A stretch of DNA of 7,995 bases from JBHELT01 sp046262935 (GTDB lineage: Bacteria > Actinomycetota > CADDZG01 > JAHWKV01): the NCBI GenBank assembly GCA_046262935.1, contig JBHELT010000030.1, positions 1-7,995 of the forward strand, in the 5' to 3' direction. The notes below the pieces were generated by a model. The model made no database searches, was not told where the DNA came from, and saw only the letters and a list, made by a program, of their open reading frames with translations. Each line of letters opens with the position of its first letter. The first letter of the stretch is position 1. The translations under genes were made by a program, and so were the position numbers. Positions 1 through 5,756 of this stretch are shown here, in pieces.

Positions 1-107
1 GTCCCATCCTGTGCTCCTTGTTCGGGTGGCACAGGAATCCAATAATGAAACTCCTTCAAACCGGGGGAATAGCAGTGTGTCCCCTAGAGCGGGTCAACTC
101 CAGAATT
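1..107 (-). pseudogene. Degraded C-terminal fragment of a third paralogue of the large secreted proteins
   Basis: Reading leftwards from about 107, one frame gives NSGVDPL, a TAG stop (84-86), then GTHCYSPGLKEFHYW and later VPPEQGAQDG. This matches the C-terminal DPVAGHCYHP region of the 747-aa protein and, further on, the GCLKSY and VPSEQGW stretch of the 778-aa protein. At DNA level, bases 15-32 match 3459-3476 at 16 of 18 positions, and bases 2-9 match 3454-3461, with 8 extra bases (about 10-17) in this copy that would shift the frame. No ATG or GTG start follows the TAG. An internal stop plus a non-triplet insertion suggests a decaying copy that continues beyond the window edge. The fragment lies directly after the 70-aa gene and in the same frame, behind its TAA. 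It is short, so chance similarity cannot be excluded for the protein match alone; the DNA match makes that less likely. Confidence 0.45.
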
Positions 108-128
108 GCCTTTATGCAATCTATGGCA

Positions 129-341
129 TTATTCGGGGCGATTCCTTTTCGAGACGCTAAATACTCTGCCGAGCACTAGACTGTAAACCACTCCGATTAC
201 GACGGATATTCCCGCGTAAGACCCACGTCTATCCGAGAACAGATAATCAAGGGCTTGGAAAACGGCGACCGCAACGCATCCTCCCGCAATGCTAAGCAAA
301 GCCTTTTCGACCACCCATAGCACCTTAGAATTAGCAGACAT
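129..341 (-). CDS. Small two-helix membrane protein, hypothetical (70 aa)
   Basis: I do not recognise the family. The protein has two hydrophobic segments, about residues 5-33 (with VEKALLSIAGGCVAVAVF) and about 41-61 (ISVVIGVVYSLVLGRVF). They are separated by a short charged loop (DYLFSDRRGS), and the C-terminus is basic (KRNRPE). A helical hairpin in the cytoplasmic membrane is the natural reading. The ATG at 341 shares its A with the TGA of the 747-aa gene (TGATG) and has no clear Shine-Dalgarno of its own, so translation probably depends on ribosomes terminating on the upstream gene. A TTG nine bases further upstream is an alternative start. The overlap ties expression to the large secreted protein, so a partner role (anchor, export aid, protection) is possible but is inference only. 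No obvious terminator hairpin with a T-run follows. Confidence 0.6.
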   Translation of the reverse strand: MSANSKVLWVVEKALLSIAGGCVAVAVFQALDYLFSDRRGSYAGISVVIGVVYSLVLGRVFSVSKRNRPE

Positions 342-2584
342 CAAAAACAAACCGTGTTACCTGACATCGGTTGCGTGTCGTCCCAGTTGCCATACTCGTG
401 AATCTCCTGCGTAATCGGATCAGTCCACCTCGCATACCACCAAAGGACAGGGTGATAGCAATGTCCAGCGACGGGGTCGAAATGGTAGGACCAGCCGCGA
501 CTAAAATCGCTGCGATTGCTCACACTGGTAGCGGATTCATCGAACGCTAGAGAAGTATCTTGATAAAACTGTTCCTTGATTTGGATCGCGTTCATAGTCT
601 TAGTGCAACTGACCCCGTTGTTGGCAACCATCTGCCAATACGCCTGATCCGTCTTAGTCACCTGCGACGACGGAGTACATGTAGGAGCATCCGTGTGGCA
701 AGGATCGCTCGAACAATAGGAGTTTGCGGCTGCCGCAGCACCGCCCGTGACTAGGGCGCAAAGATACCAGGCGGGGGGACCAAACTCGGCCGTCGCGGCA
801 CAAAAGAGCGCTGAGCCGGCCGTAGCCGCGGCAACGGCCGCGTCACATCGGCCGCACCGGCTCTCTGCCGAAATAGTACTTCGCCTCACGGCGTCATCTA
901 TTGAGTTTAAGCTGACGATCGTTATGGTCCCATCGTGATTATCTGTTGCCGTGGATGTCACGAGCACCCGCTGCGCTGCTCCGATTATTACGTCTATCGT
1001 TGTGCGCAGGCTGCTCGCGTCTAACTCTTCGAAGATCACTGTGGTTGTGGCTAGGTTATCGACGACCTGATAAGTGTAAGGTGATGTGGTCAGCACCGAA
1101 CCGGTGGGTAACACCACGTTCAGTTTCCCGGTCGCGATCGGGTCCGGTGTGCAGCCGTTGGAGGCGTTCGAACTCAGAGGCGAATCGCACGTGGCAAGCT
1201 TCCCCGCTACAGTTTGAGCAGTCATTGAGCGAAGGATCACGTTGGTCCACGTAGGCAAGACGTGAGCCGTTAGGGTCCCAACGTTAGTTGAACCTGATGA
1301 AACAGTCGCCGTTTGAAGGAAGAAAGATTTTGCCACGTCAAATCTGTTCGAAGTAGATCTATCTCCCCAGGCCGAGTCTCCGCCCGGATTGACGTCAGTG
1401 CATGCATCAACGCCTTGGACGGTTGAGCAAACCTGAGAGCCAGACAGGATAGGAACTACGTAGTTGACCTTTCCCGAACCGGCATGCTCCGAACCGCTCA
1501 CGGTAATGGACCCACCCCCGTTGTCCAACCCCACATTGGGAAAGGTCGCAGTGTAGGTACCATCGGAATTAAGCTTGGTCTTATCGATGATGCCGACGGT
1601 AGGGTGAAGATTGAAGGCAGACGTCATTTGCGAAACGTCCATTACGAGCCACGCGCTGTCCTGCGAGAAAGTCGAACTGTTGCCAGCATTGTCCACAGTC
1701 GTAACAGAAGTCTTGTATTCATGATTGAGCGTAAGGGCCACCGCGGAAGTGATCGCCCAACCTGAGTCTGAATGGTAGGTACCAGCGACGGTTGATGTCA
1801 CGCCGTTGCTTAGATCGGTTAACTGAAAACTCACCCCGCCCTGCCCGATGCGCGAAGGGCCAGCATCGATGACCTTCAAACCCAGGGGTTGCGAGAGATA
1901 TCTGGTGTTCCCAAAACTGGCCGGAAAGAGGGTGGATGCATCCAGGGTAGGCGGCGTATTGTCGATCACGTAGGATTTGGTCACGGCCAAATCGAGATGC
2001 GTGTGATCCGAACATCGCTCGATCCACGCATTCAGGGCAAAATTGCCCTCGGTTGAGGCAAGAGGCAGCGACTTTGACCAGGTCCAGGTCGAGGTATTTC
2101 CAATGGAGCTTTGGTAGACCATCGGGCTGGTCGTGCCAGTGGCATTGTCCAACGAAAATGCGCAGCTGGTTGCGCCGGGATCGGGAGCTGTAGAAGTAAC
2201 GGTCTCAGTCAGAGTAATTCCCGATTTAGCCGTGCTGATGTAGCGGCCGCTCAGGGTGGAGTTGATGATGAAAGGCAGGGTCAGATTTTGGTCTTTGATG
2301 TTAAGAAGAGTGTCCACCTGGATTGACCGAGTGACGAATCCTGCCTTGGAGGCAGTGATGGTATATGTACTGGGACTTGTTTCCGTAAAGGAGTAGCGCC
2401 CATCACTCGCCGAGGTCGTCGATCTCAATCCGTCAGATACAATTGCCCCAGCGATTGAAAGGCCGAGAGTATCTGATATCACCCCGGTGATGACCGGTCC
2501 AGCCGCCGATGCAGAGACTGCGAGCGGAACAATCAGAAAAAATGCAACGAAAATCGCAACAGCGCGCCCTCTCCACCTTCGCAT
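341..2584 (-). CDS. Secreted modular protein with carboxypeptidase-regulatory-like and Ig-like domains and a Cys-rich C-terminal part (747 aa)
   Basis: The frame is open to 2740, but the ATG at 2584 is chosen because AGGAGG lies 4 bases upstream and it begins a classic signal peptide (MRRWRGR, hydrophobic core, ASAA around residues 25-28). Residues about 32-95 resemble a carboxypeptidase regulatory-like/Cna-B-type beta-sandwich (ITGVISDTLGLSIAGA, then SDGRYSF and YTITASKAGF). Residues about 205-305 resemble a bacterial Ig-like domain (VIDNTPPTLDAS to VDNAGNSS). A DVNPGGD motif lies at 397-403. Residues 577-636 form a Cys/Ala-rich hydrophobic stretch with seven cysteines. The C-terminal end carries DPVAGHCYHP (about 703-712), a Trp/Tyr-rich strand and a penultimate Cys. 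No sorting motif, anchor helix or catalytic motif was seen. The protein is paralogous to the 778-aa product upstream and probably exported through Sec. Function is unknown: adhesin-like surface protein and effector carrier are both open. Confidence 0.85.
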   Translation of the reverse strand: MRRWRGRAVAIFVAFFLIVPLAVSASAAGPVITGVISDTLGLSIAGAIVSDGLRSTTSASDGRYSFTETSPSTYTITASKAGFVTRSIQVDTLLNIKDQNLTLPFIINSTLSGRYISTAKSGITLTETVTSTAPDPGATSCAFSLDNATGTTSPMVYQSSIGNTSTWTWSKSLPLASTEGNFALNAWIERCSDHTHLDLAVTKSYVIDNTPPTLDASTLFPASFGNTRYLSQPLGLKVIDAGPSRIGQGGVSFQLTDLSNGVTSTVAGTYHSDSGWAITSAVALTLNHEYKTSVTTVDNAGNSSTFSQDSAWLVMDVSQMTSAFNLHPTVGIIDKTKLNSDGTYTATFPNVGLDNGGGSITVSGSEHAGSGKVNYVVPILSGSQVCSTVQGVDACTDVNPGGDSAWGDRSTSNRFDVAKSFFLQTATVSSGSTNVGTLTAHVLPTWTNVILRSMTAQTVAGKLATCDSPLSSNASNGCTPDPIATGKLNVVLPTGSVLTTSPYTYQVVDNLATTTVIFEELDASSLRTTIDVIIGAAQRVLVTSTATDNHDGTITIVSLNSIDDAVRRSTISAESRCGRCDAAVAAATAGSALFCAATAEFGPPAWYLCALVTGGAAAAANSYCSSDPCHTDAPTCTPSSQVTKTDQAYWQMVANNGVSCTKTMNAIQIKEQFYQDTSLAFDESATSVSNRSDFSRGWSYHFDPVAGHCYHPVLWWYARWTDPITQEIHEYGNWDDTQPMSGNTVCF
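677..856 (-). other. Cys/Ala-rich hydrophobic segment inside the 747-aa protein
   Basis: This stretch encodes residues 577-636 of the 747-aa protein, with cysteines at 577, 580, 595, 609, 624, 629 and 636. It starts with CGRC, runs through alanine-rich hydrophobic sequence (AAVAAATAGSALFCAA and CALVTGGAAAAANSYC) and ends with CSSDPCHTDAPTC. The composition is unlike the Ser/Thr/Val-rich beta domains on either side and has no counterpart in the 778-aa paralogue. A CxxC start followed by spaced cysteines in a small hydrophobic domain recalls halocin C8-like Cys-rich peptides. That resemblance is by eye and weak. A disulfide-stabilised helical hairpin or a structural knot would look the same. 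Confidence 0.4.
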
Positions 2585-2588
2585 GTTT

Positions 2589-2594
2589 CCTCCT
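2589..2594 (-). promoter_or_regulatory. Strong Shine-Dalgarno (AGGAGG) for the 747-aa gene
   Basis: The 11 bases between the TAA of the 182-aa gene and the ATG at 2584 read CAGGAGGAAAC on the minus strand. AGGAGG with a 4-base spacer fixes the start of the 747-aa gene at 2584 rather than at upstream in-frame codons. It is the only junction in the cluster that uses a canonical ribosome binding site rather than a TGATG overlap, so the second large/small pair can initiate independently of the first. Confidence 0.85.
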
Positions 2595-2595
2595 G

Positions 2596-3144
2596 TTAGA
2601 TCGGTAGAATGAAAGAAACCCCCACCGAATCTCGTCCGTATACTCCGTCGTTGAGGGTTACGAATGTCTGATCTGATATTGAACCGGTAAATCTGTAAGC
2701 GGGGGGAATCAATTGTCCCGTAGGCGAGTTCAATTCCCATTGGTATGGGCCACCGCCCCCGGACCTTTGAAATATCCGGCCGCCCGAATATGCAGAGACT
2801 CGGGCCAATAGATGTCCGAACGTTGGAAGGTTGGCATCGATGGTGGCGGCTGATAAGTCGGAGGCAACTATTAACAACCCCTCACCCGATACTTCGTCGA
2901 ATTGAGTCAAAGTTAGGGCGGAAAACTTCCCGACTCTTACGGTTGTCACGTTTTCGTGATTCCAGGCTTCAACGTAATACGAGAGGGGGGAGTAGCCCAC
3001 TATGAAATATCCGATGAACACATCACTGCCGGGTGGGATAGCTGCTAGGTATTGCTGGTCTAGTGCCCCGGCGGGTCTCATGCCAAGACTTGCTGTCGCC
3101 AAAAGGAGTGATAGGCACCCCAGAGAGGCTGTCCGCTTTCTCAT
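2596..3144 (-). CDS. Secreted protein of unknown family (182 aa)
   Basis: I do not recognise this protein. The ATG at 3144 shares its A with the TGA of the 778-aa gene (TGATG) and opens a signal peptide (MRKRTASLG, hydrophobic core, AGA before LDQQ at about residue 28). An ATG two codons earlier (3150) is the alternative start; the open frame extends to 3252, but those codons lie within the upstream gene. The mature part of about 154 residues is rich in Gly, Ser, Tyr and Val, with alternating patterns suggesting beta structure (VFIGYFIVGYSPLSYYVEAW, then VTTVRVGKFSALTLTQF). It has a flexible RSGGGGPY stretch near residue 130 and ends in VGVSFILPI. No cysteines remain after the signal peptide (the only Cys is at residue 10), unlike the large proteins. 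Coupling to the 778-aa gene suggests the two products are needed together outside the membrane. Partner, chaperone or subunit are all possible. Confidence 0.75.
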   Translation of the reverse strand: MRKRTASLGCLSLLLATASLGMRPAGALDQQYLAAIPPGSDVFIGYFIVGYSPLSYYVEAWNHENVTTVRVGKFSALTLTQFDEVSGEGLLIVASDLSAATIDANLPTFGHLLARVSAYSGGRIFQRSGGGGPYQWELNSPTGQLIPPAYRFTGSISDQTFVTLNDGVYGRDSVGVSFILPI

Positions 3145-5480
3145 CAACATCCCAGCACGAAGCTCACGGTGTGGGATTGGTTGATCCTTAGTGTTCGCGG
3201 GTACGTTCGATTCCTCAACTCGAAGGCTGACACCATCTGCTGCGGAGACCATGCGCGCTCAAGGGAACCTTCCGGTAGCGACCACAGCGTGGAGCTATCC
3301 GGATCGACCACGAAATTAGAATGGGGGTCCGCATATCCGTCTATTGAATTATCCAACCGTGAGCCTGCTCTCCAAACCATCGACCCCGGAAAGCGAACGT
3401 CATTGCCTTCTGGCGTAGGTGATCCCGCATCCGAAACGGTCGTTTGCACCGTCTCCCATCCTTGTTCGCTTGGCACGGACGATGAGGTGTAGCTCTTCAA
3501 GCACCCCTTGAACGGATCCATTAGCGCAGATGTTTGATGCCAATCAATGTAGTTGTTTGGATCCGGATCATTGGACCGCTCGAGAAACAGAAAATGCGAA
3601 GCGAAGAATTCAAAGACGCCCGATCCGATATCCAAGTCGCTCCTTGAGACGGTGAGGAATGTTGTGGTTGTCCCCATCGCCGCATCTCGCCCTTGCACGA
3701 GGCACTCACTTGCTGAAGCGCACTGAAGATCGGGTGGCTGCTGGAATCCCCGATCAGGCCCTGAGTAGCCCCACGGTGCCAGCCCTTTGTCATTTATTGC
3801 AAGACTAAAAGGCCAGGACACGGGGCCCAGTCCGGGGATGTTAGAGAAAATGTATGCACTCGGCGTAGTGCCGCTTCCCACTGTTACTGAATCGGGAGAT
3901 GACTCCGAGACCTCGATGGATTGAGAAACGGAAGCGAAAACTGGAAGGTTGGGTACAGGAACAGAGATAGGCAGCGAGAGATCAACAAATGCCGGCACGG
4001 AGCCGAGCTGATCATGCATTGAAATAGTTGCCCTTGATCCGCGAGTGTTGTAACCCGTAGGAACGTTCACTGTCACCGAGGCTACGGCTAAGGAGTCTTC
4101 CTTAAACGCTATGGTCGATTGATCCGCCGTGGGCAATAAGACTCCAGCATACTTCTGGAAAGTTACGCTCATTAAGTTCGCAGGAACCGGGTCCGGGGTA
4201 ACCGGAGTCTCATTGGCAAATCGAACGACGGCGCTGCCAAGTGGGATGCTTGACGTGAGGCGTCCGTACCCAGTGAAGGCAGCGGGGCTCAGTCCGGCTT
4301 CGAAGGCGTGGAGACGAATAACCACGTTCGTGAAAGTGACAGTTGTTGGCGCACCGACGATGTCTCCATTTGGATTGACATCAACCGTCTGATTATCAAG
4401 GCTCGCGGTCGGAGTTTGTGGCGTGAATCTAAGAACGGCAAATTGCCATGAGGCGTTTGTCGAATTGCCAGCCATATCGGTTACCGTCGCTGATGCCATA
4501 TGGACTCCAAGTGAAAGATCAGCGGTAGGGACATAGCTCAGAGTTGAAGCAACGATCGCCCCGTCCAAGATTAATCGAGCAGTGCTCCAATCAACACCAC
4601 TCAAGGAATCCGAAGCAGTCGCAGAAATGCGGGGCCGACGGTTCAGAGTGTTGTGATTCAGCAGCGGACTCTGACCGCTAATCAAGGGACCCGTCCTATC
4701 AAGAACGAAATTGCCGCTCTTCACGAAGGATAAGAGGCTAGCGGCCGAAGACTGACAGTTGGAGCTCAGACTAGGGTCGAGGATGCAACCTGTGAATGAG
4801 TAGTTTCCATCGGTTGATCCAGTTGGAAGCGTCCAGGTTCCTGTCCAATGTACTTGGTTGGGCGGGTCTCCAGGAGCACTAGTCACATTCAGTGCGATGT
4901 GGGTTCCTGGGACAGGGTCCACTTGTGCTTGGGAAGTTCCAGCGGCATCAATCTCTGCCAGCGGAGCGGTGGTGAATGAATCGAAGGTGAGAACCTTCGG
5001 CACAGAATTGAAGCCTGCGGGAGAAACAGAAGTGGTCAGAGTGTATGGAAGGGAGAAATTCTTTACCCCGCTGGAACCTGTAGCTGTTATCCAGTCGGAT
5101 TGTGTGTCGTAGCGGTCTTTTTGTGCCGACACGTTCACGTAGCCGGTAGCGGGTATCCAAGTTGTGTAACTGCCAGCGCCGTCCGTCGCAACAGACGAAG
5201 TCCCGGAGCCGTCGGGCATCGAGTTACCGCCGAAAACCAGGGCATCTTGAATCGGGCGCTGCCGCCGGTCCACAACGACCCCTGACAAAGGAACGCGCGT
5301 CTGAGGATGGGGTTCGGGCACTCCACATACAAGATCGCCGGCGTTGCAGCTCCGATTTGGAGTGGGTGGCCCGGCCGAGGCGGACTGCGGGACAACAAAC
5401 AAGGAAAGAATCGCGAAGAGCGAGAGGATCTTGGCAAGGTGGGGACGGTAACGGGGCGATCGTGCCCAAGTCCTAATCAT
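3144..5480 (-). CDS. Secreted modular protein with carboxypeptidase-regulatory-like and Ig-like domains (778 aa)
   Basis: The frame is open to a TTG at 5546, but the ATG at 5480 is preferred because it begins a signal peptide of about 36 residues (basic MIRTWARSPRYR, hydrophobic AKILSLFAILSLFVV, QSASA before GPP). Residues about 62-140 resemble a carboxypeptidase regulatory-like domain (VPLSGVVVDRRQRPIQDALV, then TDGAGSYTT). Residues about 258-349 resemble an Ig-like domain (FVLDRTGPLISG to VTDMAGNSTN). A DVNPNGD motif lies at 367-373. The C-terminal half is Ser/Thr/Val/Pro-rich and ends with a region of about 120 residues after DPFKGCLK (about 655-662), with a terminal cysteine. Shared motifs in the same order show paralogy with the 747-aa protein (for example LPTGSTDGN versus LPLASTEGN). 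No anchor helix, LPxTG-type motif or catalytic signature was seen. It is probably the first main gene of the cluster. Confidence 0.85.
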   Translation of the reverse strand: MIRTWARSPRYRPHLAKILSLFAILSLFVVPQSASAGPPTPNRSCNAGDLVCGVPEPHPQTRVPLSGVVVDRRQRPIQDALVFGGNSMPDGSGTSSVATDGAGSYTTWIPATGYVNVSAQKDRYDTQSDWITATGSSGVKNFSLPYTLTTSVSPAGFNSVPKVLTFDSFTTAPLAEIDAAGTSQAQVDPVPGTHIALNVTSAPGDPPNQVHWTGTWTLPTGSTDGNYSFTGCILDPSLSSNCQSSAASLLSFVKSGNFVLDRTGPLISGQSPLLNHNTLNRRPRISATASDSLSGVDWSTARLILDGAIVASTLSYVPTADLSLGVHMASATVTDMAGNSTNASWQFAVLRFTPQTPTASLDNQTVDVNPNGDIVGAPTTVTFTNVVIRLHAFEAGLSPAAFTGYGRLTSSIPLGSAVVRFANETPVTPDPVPANLMSVTFQKYAGVLLPTADQSTIAFKEDSLAVASVTVNVPTGYNTRGSRATISMHDQLGSVPAFVDLSLPISVPVPNLPVFASVSQSIEVSESSPDSVTVGSGTTPSAYIFSNIPGLGPVSWPFSLAINDKGLAPWGYSGPDRGFQQPPDLQCASASECLVQGRDAAMGTTTTFLTVSRSDLDIGSGVFEFFASHFLFLERSNDPDPNNYIDWHQTSALMDPFKGCLKSYTSSSVPSEQGWETVQTTVSDAGSPTPEGNDVRFPGSMVWRAGSRLDNSIDGYADPHSNFVVDPDSSTLWSLPEGSLERAWSPQQMVSAFELRNRTYPRTLRINQSHTVSFVLGC

Positions 5481-5506
5481 CAATGAGTAAACGTGGCCGT
5501 TGACAT
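5480..5506 (-). other. Possible 8-codon leader ORF coupled to the 778-aa gene
   Basis: An ATG at 5506 lies 5 bases after a run of seven G (5512-5518) that can pair with the 16S anti-Shine-Dalgarno using one G-U pair. It encodes MSTATFTH and stops at a TGA whose A is the first base of the 778-aa start codon (TGATG). The 778-aa start itself has no good ribosome binding site at normal spacing, so ribosomes could load on the mini-ORF and reinitiate. No run of one amino acid suggests attenuation. The G-run could instead serve a start in the large frame directly (TTG at 5483 or ATG at 5480), though the spacing would then be about 28 bases or more. Confidence 0.35.
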
Positions 5507-5705
5507 GCTTTCCCCCCCGAGGCTGCAGATCTAGGGGGTTCCGCAACCTGCAGTCTCAACTTGTAGTAGTTACTTCGACGTCCGGAGGGGCTTTCCTTCT
5601 TTTGATTGGATTGTTTCTGAAATAGAGCCGTTTGGGGCATTTGTCCTAAACGTCTGAAGGCACAACCGCACCGTTTCATGCGGCCTCTCAATCTTCGAAA
5701 CGACT
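5507..5705. promoter_or_regulatory. Intergenic leader between the rpoC terminator and the secreted-protein cluster
   Basis: About 200 bases without a convincing gene. It must hold the promoter of the cluster if the hairpin at 5706-5739 stops rpoC transcripts, but I found no hexamer pair I trust. On the minus strand TTGAGA (5554-5559) and TAGATC (5528-5533) are 20 bases apart, which is too far for a standard promoter. Small inverted repeats are present: CCGCA (5666-5670) with TGCGG (5679-5683), and GGTT/AACC around CCGC (5538-5549). Two CTGCAG copies also occur. A 68-codon open frame from the ATG at 5680 to a TAG at 5473 overlaps the 778-aa start by 8 bases, but it does not look protein-like. 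Confidence 0.4.
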
Positions 5706-5739
5706 CGAAAAAGGCCCCCATCCTGGGGGCCCTTTTTCG
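5706..5739 (-). terminator. Rho-independent terminator after rpoC, possibly bidirectional
   Basis: The hairpin has arms CGAAAAAGGCCCCCA (5706-5720) and TGGGGGCCCTTTTTCG (5724-5739), a 3-base loop and one bulged base in the GC-rich stem. Read on the minus strand, the stem ends in a run of five T, beginning 17 bases after the rpoC stop. The A-run on the other side makes it work as a terminator in the opposite direction too, although no plus-strand gene points at it. It separates the rpoC transcript from the secreted-protein cluster, which therefore probably has its own promoter or relies on readthrough. Confidence 0.9.
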
Positions 5740-5756
5740 TAAACCGATGAACTTGC

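Noticed and set aside
105..120. ATTGC/GCAAT inverted repeat after the 70-aa gene as a terminator
   Set aside because: Only five weak base pairs with a 6-base loop and no T-run in the reading direction. It also lies next to the remnant of a coding sequence.
946..1254. Plus-strand open frames of about 60-110 codons across the window
   Set aside because: They lie opposite the minus-strand genes, have Arg/Ser-rich shadow-like translations and show no ribosome binding sites or recognisable motifs.
2585..2740. N-terminal extension of the 747-aa protein to 2740
   Set aside because: The extra 52 codons lie inside the 182-aa gene, start without a ribosome binding site and would bury the signal peptide. 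The ATG at 2584 has AGGAGG upstream.
5528..5559. TTGAGA and TAGATC on the minus strand as a promoter for the cluster
   Set aside because: The spacer is 20 bases and the -10 match is poor. The position would give a sensible short leader, but the match is not good enough to call.
5473..5680. A 68-codon frame from the ATG at 5680 ending 8 bases inside the 778-aa gene
   Set aside because: It has a partial GAGAGG upstream and a suggestive overlap, but its sequence is Arg/Ser/Lys/Gln-rich with no domain-like pattern, and it covers the likely promoter and leader. I treat it as a chance open frame.
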